A stretch of 15,978 bases of DNA from CF-113 sp035308345 (GCA_035308345.1 DATGGW010000024.1:1-15978), one strand, 5' to 3'; shown: positions 7,062 through 14,844, counted from the stretch's first letter. Made by a program: numbers and translations. The notes: a model not told the origin generated them from the letters alone.

Positions 7062-8009
7062 GTGAGTTTCAAATCTTTTTATGCCTCCGACATTCACGGC
7101 TCGGATATGCTGTGGCGGAAATTTATCAACGCTGCCGGTTTTTATGGCGTTGAGGTGCTGATCATGGGCGGAGACATCGCCGGCAAAGCTGTTATCCCCA
7201 TTGTGCGCCGCGACGCCTCCTTTTATGCCCCGGGATTCGCCGGTGAACGAACATTCACAGAAGATGAGTTGCCTGCCCTGGAGCGGCGCATTCGCGATCT
7301 CGGCCAGTATCCCTATCAAATGAGTGAGGACGAGTTGGCGGCAGTTGAGTATGATCAGAGGGCAATAGATGCGCTCTTCCAGCAGATCATGAGAGAGACC
7401 CTGGAACGATGGCTGCGCCTGGCCGAGGAGCGGTTAGGAGGCAAAGGGGTACGACTTTACATCATGCTGGGAAATGATGACGAGCCTGCCCTACGTGAAG
7501 TCCTGGCGACCTCATCGATTGTGGTGGATTCCGAGGATCTCACCATCGAACTGGGCGAGGGCTTCCAGATGCTCTCCTGTGGCTTCGCGAACCCGACTCC
7601 CTGGCATTCGCCGCGAGAGATGCCGGAGGAGGAGCTGCAGCGTCATATCGAGACGCTGGCCGATAGACTACGCGACCCGGCCAGGTCTGTCTTCAACCTG
7701 CATGTTCCGCCTATTCGCACTCCTATTGATACCGCACCTGTCGTCGATGAAAAGCTGAGCCCCGTAATCCAGGGCGGCTCTATACTCATGGGACCTGCTG
7801 GATCGCAAGCGGTGCGCAACGTGATCGAGCGCTATCAACCCCTCATTGCGCTGCACGGCCATATTCACGAGGCACGAGGCATGGTCAAGATTGGGAAGAC
7901 CGTGTGCATCAATCCAGGAAGCGCGTATGGCGAAGGAGTTCTACACGGCGCCTTGTTTGAACTGGACGAGAGAAAGGGGCTGAAGCGTTATCAACTAACA
8001 TCGGGATGA
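7062..8009 (+). CDS. Calcineurin-like metallophosphoesterase
   Basis: A 315-residue protein with every metal-binding block of the calcineurin-like phosphoesterase fold in order: D10-x-H12 (ASDIHG), G37-D38 (MGGDIAG), G-N138-D-D, H214 in NLHVPP and G266-H267-I-H269 (LHGHIHE). The GNH block reads GNDD, so the usual His is Asp, a variation also common in YfcE-like members (GNxD). The segment between the GD and GND blocks is long and acidic (about residues 60-125), giving a larger protein than YfcE (about 184 residues). The frame is open from 7011, but GGGGGAG at 7048-7053 stands 8 bases before the GTG at 7062, and conservation starts immediately after it. It is the last gene of the operon, 51 bases after the LOG gene. 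It may dephosphorylate the pathway's product or a nucleotide; the substrate is unknown. Confidence 0.85.
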   Translation: MSFKSFYASDIHGSDMLWRKFINAAGFYGVEVLIMGGDIAGKAVIPIVRRDASFYAPGFAGERTFTEDELPALERRIRDLGQYPYQMSEDELAAVEYDQRAIDALFQQIMRETLERWLRLAEERLGGKGVRLYIMLGNDDEPALREVLATSSIVVDSEDLTIELGEGFQMLSCGFANPTPWHSPREMPEEELQRHIETLADRLRDPARSVFNLHVPPIRTPIDTAPVVDEKLSPVIQGGSILMGPAGSQAVRNVIERYQPLIALHGHIHEARGMVKIGKTVCINPGSAYGEGVLHGALFELDERKGLKRYQLTSG

Positions 8010-8081
8010 ATTTTCTCTGCCAGTGCTGGTGATCGTGGCTGTGATAACAACAATGTGCAAGGACAGCCTATGCCGGGCCAG

Positions 8082-8939
8082 TTACGCTACTCCGGCTGCA
8101 TAGAGAATGCCTCCCCACAAATGCGCCAGGAATAGAGGTTCCTGGTAGCTCTCGGAGGTGTGGCCCATCGCGGTATACCATGCGCGTCCGCCATCAAAGG
8201 AGTGATACCATGCAATTGGATGATTGGCTCCCATGAAGCCTCCTATGTAGGTTCTCTCGTCAACCGTCAGCAAGACATGCACGTGATCGCTCGGATTGGA
8301 AGCGAAGTTATACCACTCATCGGTCCGCACCCATACGGCTGGCAGCATGCTGGTCGAGAGATGTGTGCGGTCGATGACATGAACGGTAGCCTGAACCACG
8401 CGCGAATGGCCATGCACGCGGTCAAAATAGGCTCCAACCAGTTGCCCATACCAGGGCCAGTCATATTCGGTATCGCTGGCGGAATGGACGCCAGCGTATC
8501 CTCCACCATGCTGGATATAGCGCTCAAAAGCGGCCTGTTCGCTTGTATTGAGAATCTCGCCGGTTGTCAGCAGGAAAACGACCGCGTTATAGCGCGAGAG
8601 ATTGGCGTCGGTAAAGACAGTTGCATCCTCTGTAAAATCGACCGCCACGTCCTGGCTTAACGCCAGCCTACGTAGGGCCGCGATTGCATCCGGGATAGAC
8701 GCGTGACGAAAGGCTCCCGTTTTTGAAAACACCAGCAGCCTGATATGGCAGCTAGCGATCTGCTGTGGAGCGCAAGCGGCCCGCCCTGCTCCTGATGGGG
8801 AACTTGCAAGTGACGAGGAAGCGGAGCGAACATTACCACAGCCGACCACGCTGGCGGCAAGAACTATTAGCAGTACCCAGAATGTCGCCTGGCGCAGCGT
8901 ATTTACGCTGCGCTTCTTCAGCGGGTAGATGTGGGACAT
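8082..8939 (-). CDS. Lipoprotein with ThuA-like (type 1 glutamine amidotransferase-like) domain
   Basis: A 285-residue secreted protein. Residues 8-34 form a lipoprotein signal: basic LKKR, hydrophobic core and lipobox VVGC with Cys34 as the lipidation site. A Ser/Ala-rich linker leads into a ThuA-like domain: LLVFSKTGAFRHASIPDA, then VVFLLTTGEILN, then GGGYAGVHSASDTEYDWPWY, and GGRAWYTAMGHTSESY near the end. ThuA-like domains have the fold of class I glutamine amidotransferases without the catalytic triad, and often occur in secreted proteins linked to carbohydrate metabolism; their activity is poorly defined. The start is the ATG at 8939, with GGAG at 8951-8954 (11-base spacing, rather long). 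The frame continues to 9167 but would overlap the kinase gene and bury the signal peptide. It lies 82 bases after the transporter-kinase gene on the same strand, so co-transcription is plausible. Confidence 0.85.
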   Translation of the reverse strand: MSHIYPLKKRSVNTLRQATFWVLLIVLAASVVGCGNVRSASSSLASSPSGAGRAACAPQQIASCHIRLLVFSKTGAFRHASIPDAIAALRRLALSQDVAVDFTEDATVFTDANLSRYNAVVFLLTTGEILNTSEQAAFERYIQHGGGYAGVHSASDTEYDWPWYGQLVGAYFDRVHGHSRVVQATVHVIDRTHLSTSMLPAVWVRTDEWYNFASNPSDHVHVLLTVDERTYIGGFMGANHPIAWYHSFDGGRAWYTAMGHTSESYQEPLFLAHLWGGILYAAGVA

Positions 8940-9021
8940 TACAGGAACTTCTCCTACAACTTTTAATGGATGTAGCTTCCTAACCTTTGACACGCTCCGG
9001 TTTTCATCTTGTTTCAACGGC

Positions 9022-11316
9022 TTAACTATCTGCGAGTGGTAGTGTGAATGAAAAGGTAGAGCCTTCGCCTTTGACCCCGCTACTTTGGACCGTGATGGCG
9101 CCTTGCATGGCCTCGACGAGTTGCCGGGTGATATAAAGACCCAGACCACTACCCCGAACAGTCCCATGCATATCGCGTTCCAGGCGCACGAATTTGTCGA
9201 AGATAACCTCTTGTTTGTCAGGCGGAATGCCCGAGCCCTGGTCGCTCACGCTGATACGAGCCATGCGGGACATGTGGGATTCCTGCTCTACAACGACGGC
9301 GATGCGAATAGAAGTTTGAGGCGGAGAGTAGCGCACTGCGTTGGCAAGCAGGTTGTGCAGTACCTGCTTCAGGCGTGCCTCGTCGGCCCAGACCATGATG
9401 TTTGCCGCAACGTCTACCTCGATGGACTGCTGCCCCTGAGCGACCCAGGGCTCAAAGAGTTCGCTCGTAGCCATGACAATCTCCTTCAGGGTGATGCGCG
9501 TGCAGTGCAGGCTTGCTGTATCGACTTTAAGACGGCTGGCGTCCATGATGTTGGCTTGTAACAGCACTAATTCATCACAAGCGCGGCACACTTTGTCGAG
9601 AAAAGCGCGCCGTACATCCGGGCCCTGATCTTCCATCTCGCGCAGCAACTCGAGATAGCCCTGCATGATTGTGAGGGGGGTGCGCAGTTCGTGGCTGGCA
9701 GTTGTGAGAAACGCATCTTTAAGCTGGTCAAGCTCACTCAACCTGGTATAAGCGGTGCGTAATTCGTGATAGAGGGCGGCGTTTTCGCGGGCGGCGGCAG
9801 TCTGCTCATCGAGGCTGCTCAACAGGCGTGGATAGGCAGAACCAAGCAGGCCAATGAGGAGGCAAACGAGGGTTGCTATGCCGACCGCTATCGTCCACTG
9901 CTCATTGGGGATGAGCATAGAATCCCAGGACAAGCTGAGTGTTGTCCAAATTCCGAGCAGGCTGGCCAGTCCTCCGATGCCGCAACAGAGATAGAGCAGC
10001 CAGGGGGGGGCGATGAGCTGCTCAGGACTTTTGGCAAGTAGTTCGCGAAAGCGGCGTAAGAGGAGCGGCAGATCAAGGAAGAGAAACGCCATAGAGATGC
10101 ACCAGATCACGGTCGTCGTGGCCTGGGAGAGATTATAGACTTTGGCCGATAAATTTGCCCCTTCAGCGGGATAAAGTACTGGTCCGAGGAAGTAGGTGAA
10201 GAGGGCAATGACAAGCGCAATAATGGTCTGCACTCCGATGGCACGGCCTGGCGCCGCGTGGCGGTTCACCCTGGCGAGCGCGGAGGGCAGCCGGTGATCC
10301 AGGGCCGAGACGAATAAGATGCGCGCAAAGGTCACATTATACACAACAACGACGATTATGAAGAAAGCTATGACGACCAGGCCGACCAGGACGGATAGAG
10401 GAGCGCCAAAGACAATCCTGACCGCGGTGAGTGTGGAATACGGTAAACCGGAGGCATTCTGCGGAACGACAACCATCACGCCGAAGGTACCTAGTAGATA
10501 GGCCAGCAGGACAATCCATGGGCCCCAGCGCAGAAAGAGCCGAGGAGCATCGGGCTGCCGAGTTTCGGCGGCCATGTTGAGGGGAACTTCTACCCCAAGC
10601 AAGGCGAGGACGATCACGCCGTACAAGACGATGTTCGGCCCACCAAAGCCGGGGGTGTTTCTCATGAGGGAGACCTGGGAAGTGTGTCCGCCCAGGAGCC
10701 ATATGGCTCCCGCCAATCCAACTATCAAAATGGCCACACCATATAACAGGACAATCCCTTTTACCAGGCGCAGAAGAAGCCGCAGCGGTAATATAGAGAG
10801 CCAACCGGCTACGAGCAAAATGCCGAGTACAACGATGCCCTGCTGCCAGGGCGCCAGCCAGGGGGCGCTGACTCCCCAGACCTGCACGCTGATGCCCTGG
10901 AGAAGGGTCAGGACGCCATCACTGGCAGCCAGCAAGACCAGAATACCTGGAAACCAGGCGCAGAAACCGGCAAAGAAGCCCCAGAGGGGGCCAAGAGCCC
11001 GGTGCGTCCAGACGTAGATAGAGCCGTCAACGGGTATGAAGCGATTGAGCTGCCCGGTCACGATAGCCCCGGGGAGCAGAAACGTAACAGCGCCCAAAAT
11101 CCAGTAGAGGTAGGTAGCAGGTCCCGCTCCCTGTGTAGCCTGAACGATAGAAGCGTTGGGAATGAAGAGTACGATAGCGATGAAAATGGCGAGTAAATCG
11201 AGGCGAGAGAGGACACGCGGTAACAGTTCACCGGTACGCTGCTCCGAGCGCAATGGATCACCCAGGGCGCTTTGCAGAACGGTAGGAGCGTACTCCCCTT
11301 CCAGTTTCTTAATCAC
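9022..11316 (-). CDS. APC-superfamily permease fused to sensor histidine kinase
   Basis: A 764-residue protein. Residues about 35-490 form a full-size APC-type permease with about 12 hydrophobic segments, including ILGAVTFLLPGAIVTGQL, VDGSIYVWTHRALGPLWGFF and LLGVEVPLNMAAETR. A helical connector (about 495-530, LDEQTAAARENAALYHEL) leads to a complete histidine kinase: H-box ASH542ELRTPL, N-box NLLANAVRY with N659, G1 DQGSGIPP (D692), F-box IFDKFVRLER and G2 GSGLGLYI. It should autophosphorylate at H542 in response to a signal read by the transporter part, similar in principle to CbrA, which pairs an SSS-family transporter with a kinase. No receiver gene is in the window, so the partner is elsewhere. 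Translation starts at GTG 11316, with GAGAGG (11325-11330) 8 bases upstream. The gene lies downstream of ggt and has its own candidate promoter. Confidence 0.93.
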   Translation of the reverse strand: MIKKLEGEYAPTVLQSALGDPLRSEQRTGELLPRVLSRLDLLAIFIAIVLFIPNASIVQATQGAGPATYLYWILGAVTFLLPGAIVTGQLNRFIPVDGSIYVWTHRALGPLWGFFAGFCAWFPGILVLLAASDGVLTLLQGISVQVWGVSAPWLAPWQQGIVVLGILLVAGWLSILPLRLLLRLVKGIVLLYGVAILIVGLAGAIWLLGGHTSQVSLMRNTPGFGGPNIVLYGVIVLALLGVEVPLNMAAETRQPDAPRLFLRWGPWIVLLAYLLGTFGVMVVVPQNASGLPYSTLTAVRIVFGAPLSVLVGLVVIAFFIIVVVVYNVTFARILFVSALDHRLPSALARVNRHAAPGRAIGVQTIIALVIALFTYFLGPVLYPAEGANLSAKVYNLSQATTTVIWCISMAFLFLDLPLLLRRFRELLAKSPEQLIAPPWLLYLCCGIGGLASLLGIWTTLSLSWDSMLIPNEQWTIAVGIATLVCLLIGLLGSAYPRLLSSLDEQTAAARENAALYHELRTAYTRLSELDQLKDAFLTTASHELRTPLTIMQGYLELLREMEDQGPDVRRAFLDKVCRACDELVLLQANIMDASRLKVDTASLHCTRITLKEIVMATSELFEPWVAQGQQSIEVDVAANIMVWADEARLKQVLHNLLANAVRYSPPQTSIRIAVVVEQESHMSRMARISVSDQGSGIPPDKQEVIFDKFVRLERDMHGTVRGSGLGLYITRQLVEAMQGAITVQSSGVKGEGSTFSFTLPLADS

Positions 11317-11360
11317 TTGGATCGCCTCTCTGCTCTCGTAGTTACTGATGGGACTGTCGT

Positions 11361-11388
11361 AGGTGCATCAATAGTATAGCAGGTGCAT
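11361..11388. repeat. Two direct AGGTGCAT repeats flanking the -10 region
   Basis: AGGTGCAT occurs at 11361-11368 and again at 11381-11388. The copies are exactly 20 bp apart, about two helical turns, and lie on either side of the -10 box of the transporter-kinase gene. This is the arrangement expected of a tandem regulator site. A chance repeat of eight bases cannot be excluded. Confidence 0.35.
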
Positions 11389-11401
11389 TTACGCAGGTAA
11401 A
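11373..11401 (-). promoter_or_regulatory. Candidate promoter of the permease-kinase gene
   Basis: Read on the - strand: TTTACC (11396-11401), a 17-base spacer and TATACT (11373-11378) preceded by TGC, which makes an extended -10. The -35 box has four of six consensus bases. Transcription would start near 11366, about 50 bases before the GTG start. It lies in the 118-base gap after ggt, so the kinase can be expressed separately. Confidence 0.55.
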
Positions 11402-11402
11402 T
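11387..11402. promoter_or_regulatory. Palindrome over the -35 box, candidate operator
   Basis: ATTTACGCAGGTAAAT has perfect 6-bp arms (ATTTAC/GTAAAT) around GCAG and covers the -35 box of the permease-kinase promoter. A third half-site, GTAAAT, occurs at 11409-11414, 12 bp further upstream. A dimeric regulator bound here would block the promoter. Confidence 0.4.
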
Positions 11403-11434
11403 ATGGACGTAAATACAAAGCGCGGTCTGTCTCA

Positions 11435-13033
11435 TCACCATGCCGCGGCGATGCTCTCGGCGCGTGGATCAGCCCCTCCCTGCATTACTCCTGTAGACGA
11501 ATCGAAAACGATTCCCTGCGCATAACCCATTCCCGGCGACCATGCGTCTTGTACGCGTACCACGTGACCAAGCTGGCGAAGGGCCTCCAACGTCTCTGGA
11601 GGGAAACGGCTCTCCACGTGGAGCGACTCTTCGCCGGCAGCGGCGCCGTGTATCCAGCGCGGCATCTCGATGGCTTGCTGGATATTCAGCCCAAAACGCG
11701 CTGCCGCTGTATAGACCTGTAAGTGAATCTGTGGCTGTCCATCGCCTCCCATTGTACCGAAGACCATGGCTGGCCGACCGTCACGGAGGGCGATGGAGGG
11801 GATAAGCGTATGCAGTGTGCGCTTCGCAGGCGCCAGGGCATTAGGAGAGGTCGCATCGAGCGAGAAATACGCGCCGCGATTCTGGAGGACAATGCCGGTG
11901 TCATCCACTACGACGCCACTGCCGAAGCCCATGTAGTTGCTCTGAATAAGTGAGACGACGCTGCCATCTCCATCAGCCGCACAGAGATAGATGGTATCAC
12001 CGGTGAAATTACCGGGGGCAATTGATGACTGCGCTCGCGTGGGATCGATGAGCGCGCGCCGCTGCGCGAGGTAGCCCGGCTCAATGAGCGCTGCCGCATC
12101 GATGCGCATGTGGGCGGCATCTGTGAGATAGGCGTCGCGGTCCGCGAAAGCCACCTTCTTTGCTTCCACCGCCAGGTGGACCGTTTCGGGCGCAAGCGGG
12201 CTGTCGCCCAGTGGCAACTCATTGAGGATTCCGAGCATCTGTAGAGCGGTGATGCCCTGGGTATTTGGCGGCAGCTCATAGATTCTCAGATCTGCAAAAG
12301 GAACGCAGAACGGCGTTACCCACTCGCTCTGGTGCGCTGCCAGGTCATCTCGCGTGATCAATCCGCCCTCGCGCGCGAAAAACGCCGCGATCTGCTCCGC
12401 GAGGGCTCCCCGGTAAAATGCACCGGCGCCTTGCTTAGCGATAGTACGCAGGGTTTGTGCCAGCGAAGGAAAACGCGCGACTGCTCCTGGCGGTGGAACC
12501 GTGCCACCAGGCAAAAAGTGCCTGTACCAGGAGCGATGAACCCCAGGTCTTGCGCTCATACGGGACAGAGCCGTGTGTAAGTCCGGTCCAACAACAAACC
12601 CCTCTTCGGCGTATCCGATGGCCGGGGCAAGAACCTGCGCCAGCCCCAGGCGGCCAAAGCGCTGCTCCGCCTCATTCCATCCGCCAACGCAGCCGGGGAC
12701 CGTGACCGTGTGAATGCCTAAAACCGGCATGGTTGTATACCCCAGGTCACGATAGCGTTCGATAGTCGCCGTTTGCGCGGACCGGCCGCTGCCGTTTAGC
12801 CCGTAGAGCTTCCCACTTCTGGCATCATATATGAGCATGAAGACATCTCCGCCCAGGCCGCAGACAAAAGGGTAGACCACCTGGAGCATGGCGCTGGAAG
12901 CAATTGCTGCATCGATAGCATTGCCGCCTGATTTCAGCATATCTAGCCCGGCTTCCGCCGCCAGGTAATGCGGTGCGACCACCATTCCCCGGCGAGCAAA
13001 TGTGACCGGGCGATGCAACGGGAGTGAAGTCAC
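11435..13033 (-). CDS. Gamma-glutamyltransferase family protein, YwrD-like
   Basis: A 532-residue Ntn-hydrolase precursor of the gamma-glutamyltransferase family. The N-terminus has GMVVAPHYLAAEAGLDMLK and GGNAIDAAIASSA, typical of the large subunit. The autoprocessing site is T347 in GDTIYLCAADGDGSVVS; cleavage before T347 would expose it as nucleophile and give a small subunit of 186 residues. NYMGFGSGVVV and FGTMGGDGQPQ are further family blocks. The sequence resembles B. subtilis YwrD more than the exported Ggt, and as in YwrD there is no signal peptide, so it probably acts in the cytoplasm. Expected activity is hydrolysis or transfer of gamma-glutamyl groups from glutathione-like compounds; YwrD-type members are poorly characterised. 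Translation starts at GTG 13033, with GAGGAG (13042-13047) 8 bases upstream. It heads the - strand group with the transporter-kinase. Confidence 0.9.
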   Translation of the reverse strand: MTSLPLHRPVTFARRGMVVAPHYLAAEAGLDMLKSGGNAIDAAIASSAMLQVVYPFVCGLGGDVFMLIYDARSGKLYGLNGSGRSAQTATIERYRDLGYTTMPVLGIHTVTVPGCVGGWNEAEQRFGRLGLAQVLAPAIGYAEEGFVVGPDLHTALSRMSARPGVHRSWYRHFLPGGTVPPPGAVARFPSLAQTLRTIAKQGAGAFYRGALAEQIAAFFAREGGLITRDDLAAHQSEWVTPFCVPFADLRIYELPPNTQGITALQMLGILNELPLGDSPLAPETVHLAVEAKKVAFADRDAYLTDAAHMRIDAAALIEPGYLAQRRALIDPTRAQSSIAPGNFTGDTIYLCAADGDGSVVSLIQSNYMGFGSGVVVDDTGIVLQNRGAYFSLDATSPNALAPAKRTLHTLIPSIALRDGRPAMVFGTMGGDGQPQIHLQVYTAAARFGLNIQQAIEMPRWIHGAAAGEESLHVESRFPPETLEALRQLGHVVRVQDAWSPGMGYAQGIVFDSSTGVMQGGADPRAESIAAAW

Positions 13034-13103
13034 GGCTGGTTCTCCTCTACTGCGCTATATACCCGCAAAGTATCTTTCATCGCTCTACTCTGCTTTTAGT
13101 TAA

Positions 13104-13112
13104 AGTATAGCA
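13104..13112 (-). promoter_or_regulatory. Extended -10 promoter element for the ggt-like gene
   Basis: On the - strand the sequence reads TGCTATACT, an extended -10 (TGn before TATACT) lying about 70 bases before the GTG start. No good -35 box stands 17 bases upstream, as is common for extended -10 promoters. The same nine bases form the -10 of the permease-kinase promoter. Confidence 0.45.
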
Positions 13113-13319
13113 GAAAATTACCGGCTATAGGGGAGTCTCCTGCCCTGGCAATCATGCGCAGACGCTGGACAGAAGCTTCTATCGCAGTTTCTTGCAAATG
13201 GGAAATATTTGTGCTACTTTACTTGTATTGGCACCTAACCCGCACCTCGATTTGGAGGCACTCCTTCCTCGAAGCTGTATAGTATCACTAAGCGGCATAG
13301 GGGATCCCTTCAAGCACGG

Positions 13320-13344
13320 GTCAACAGGCATTGACTTTTGTCAA
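13320..13344. repeat. Alternating inverted repeat GTCAA-TTGAC-GTCAA
   Basis: GTCAA (13320-13324), TTGAC (13331-13335) and GTCAA (13340-13344) let the central TTGAC pair with either neighbour: TTGAC-TTTT-GTCAA or GTCAA-CAGGCA-TTGAC. It lies about 130 bases before the livK start and could be an operator with overlapping half-sites. The arms are short, so chance is possible. Confidence 0.35.
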
Positions 13345-13473
13345 GTGATACTGCCATCCATGCCCTCAAATAAAATGAGTAGCTTTCAGGCTGGCAGGCA
13401 ACTACGCTCCGTACAGGTATATTGTGAAGCATGATGCAGCAGCTAGATATCAGTACAAATGGAGGAACAGCCA

Positions 13474-14781
13474 ATGAAAGTCTATCCTGATACTTTGTTA
13501 TCGTCTCTCCTCTCGATGCCTTCGACATCAAGACGCAGGTTAGTTCGCAGAGTTGTACCGGTCTTGACCCTATGCGTACTCCTGCTTCCTTTCGTGATGT
13601 CGGCCTGTGGCAGCAGCAATAGCAATAGCAGCACCCCGACACTGCTATTTGGCGCGCCGATCTCGCTGACAGGCTCAACCTCAACAGAAGGAAAACTCAC
13701 GCTTGAAGGCTATCAGATCTGGGTCAAAGAGGTAAATGCTCATGGCGGCATCAAGGTCGGAAACACCTCGTACCAGGTGCAGCTCAAGTACTATGATGAT
13801 GGCAGCTCTCCTACCAAGAGCGCCCAGCTCACCCAACAGTTAGTCAACTCTGACAAGGTGAACTTTCTGCTTGGCCCCTACGGTACTTCCGCTACATTGC
13901 AAGACGAAGCCATCGCTGAACAGTACAAGATTCCCATGGTGGAGGGAAATGGAGCCGCCAAAGCCATTTTCTCGAAAGGATTTAGCTATATCTTTGGTGT
14001 GCTGAGTCCAGCTTCTGAATATGCCAAAGTCATGCTAGAGGCGGCGCTTGCACTCCCCACTCCGCCAAAGAACGTGGCGATCATCTCCGCTAACGATGCG
14101 TTCTCTTTGGAGGTTGCTGCCGCGGCAAAAGCCTTTGCCACAAGCAATAACCTGGCTGTTGTCTACTATCAACAGTACCCGTCTGGCACAACGGATTTGA
14201 CAAGCGTGTTGACCGCCCTCAAAACCTCCGGGCCGGGTGGCACGGTCCCAGACATGATTCTTGGTTCCGGTCACGAGAATGAAGCGGTCACCACGATGAA
14301 AGAGTGCAAGCAACTACATATCAATGCCAAACTCTACGCCTTCACGGTTGGACCTGCTACCCCTGACTTCATTACTGTGCTGGGCGCAAACGCCAACGAT
14401 GTCCTGGGCAGTGCGCAGTGGACAGCTCAAGAGAAGTACAACGGCATTGACGTCTTTGGCACCCCGGCCAACTACGCTCAGATGTACCAGACCGAGTTTG
14501 GGCATCAACCGGCGTATCAATCGGCTGAGTCCACTGCCGCGGGCCTCGCTTTCCAGTACGCCATCGAAAAAGCAGGCTCCATTGACCCGCAGAAGGTTCG
14601 TGATGCGCTGGCCAGCCTGGACATCATGACCTTCTACGGCGAAATCCGCTTTGACTCTACGGGCGCAAATACCTATAAACCGATGGCCACTATCCAGATC
14701 CAGAATGGGAATCTTGTAACAGTCTACCCGGCTGATATTGCCAATGCTCAGCTCGTATATCCCACGCCACCTCTCTCCTAA
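13474..14781 (+). CDS. ABC importer substrate-binding lipoprotein, LivK/urea-type
   Basis: A 435-residue binding protein of the branched-chain amino-acid-type ABC importers (periplasmic-binding-protein type 1 fold). An unusually long N-terminal region (SRRRLVRR, then a hydrophobic core) ends in the lipobox VMSAC, with Cys45 as the lipid anchor, followed by the flexible linker GSSNSNSSTP. The mature part starts LLFGAPISLTGSTSTEGKL, the ligand-loop pattern of this family, and continues with VNFLLGPYGTSAT and EYAKVMLEAAL. Ligands of the family include Leu/Ile/Val, other amino acids, urea and short amides; the sequence alone does not decide. The start is the ATG at 13474, because GGAGG (13461-13465) precedes it by 8 bases; the ATG at 13459 would lie before that site. 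The LivH-type permease gene follows after 169 bases. Confidence 0.92.
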   Translation: MKVYPDTLLSSLLSMPSTSRRRLVRRVVPVLTLCVLLLPFVMSACGSSNSNSSTPTLLFGAPISLTGSTSTEGKLTLEGYQIWVKEVNAHGGIKVGNTSYQVQLKYYDDGSSPTKSAQLTQQLVNSDKVNFLLGPYGTSATLQDEAIAEQYKIPMVEGNGAAKAIFSKGFSYIFGVLSPASEYAKVMLEAALALPTPPKNVAIISANDAFSLEVAAAAKAFATSNNLAVVYYQQYPSGTTDLTSVLTALKTSGPGGTVPDMILGSGHENEAVTTMKECKQLHINAKLYAFTVGPATPDFITVLGANANDVLGSAQWTAQEKYNGIDVFGTPANYAQMYQTEFGHQPAYQSAESTAAGLAFQYAIEKAGSIDPQKVRDALASLDIMTFYGEIRFDSTGANTYKPMATIQIQNGNLVTVYPADIANAQLVYPTPPLS

Positions 14782-14791
14782 AGTCGGGTAA

Positions 14792-14807
14792 GATGACAAA
14801 CACTGTC
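14792..14807. repeat. Direct repeat copy 1 of GATGACAAACACTGTC
   Basis: First of two identical 16-mers in the gap between the livK-like and livH-like genes. It contains the dyad GACA-AACAC-TGTC. It starts 10 bases after the livK stop codon. Confidence 0.6.
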
Positions 14808-14844
14808 GTTACGATTGAAAGACGGGCGGGCGACTACGGGGCGG

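Larger units (their letters stand above)
13034..13473. other. Divergent intergenic region between ggt-like and livK-like genes
   Basis: This 440-base gap separates two genes that point away from each other. I see no convincing gene in it; the only frame above 75 codons (13192-13434, +) has no family resemblance and no good ribosome binding site. It holds the ggt-side extended -10 box, an alternating inverted repeat near 13320-13344 and the livK ribosome binding site GGAGG (13461-13465). TATATT at 13418-13423 is a possible -10 for livK, but no matching -35 box is seen. The size leaves room for a longer regulated leader. Confidence 0.6.

Noticed and set aside
8037..8068. Inverted repeat GGCTGT/ACAGCC between the convergent phosphoesterase and ThuA genes
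   Set aside because: Six-base arms with a 20-base loop and no U-tract on either side; too weak to call a terminator.
8160..8660. 166-codon + strand frame opposite the ThuA gene
   Set aside because: It is the reverse side of a well-supported lipoprotein gene and has no family features of its own.
8940..9167. N-terminal extension of the ThuA-like lipoprotein
   Set aside because: It would overlap the end of the permease-kinase gene and place the lipoprotein signal in the middle of the protein.
13192..13434. 80-codon + strand frame in the ggt-livK gap
   Set aside because: No recognisable motif, no convincing ribosome binding site, and no support from neighbours; probably chance.
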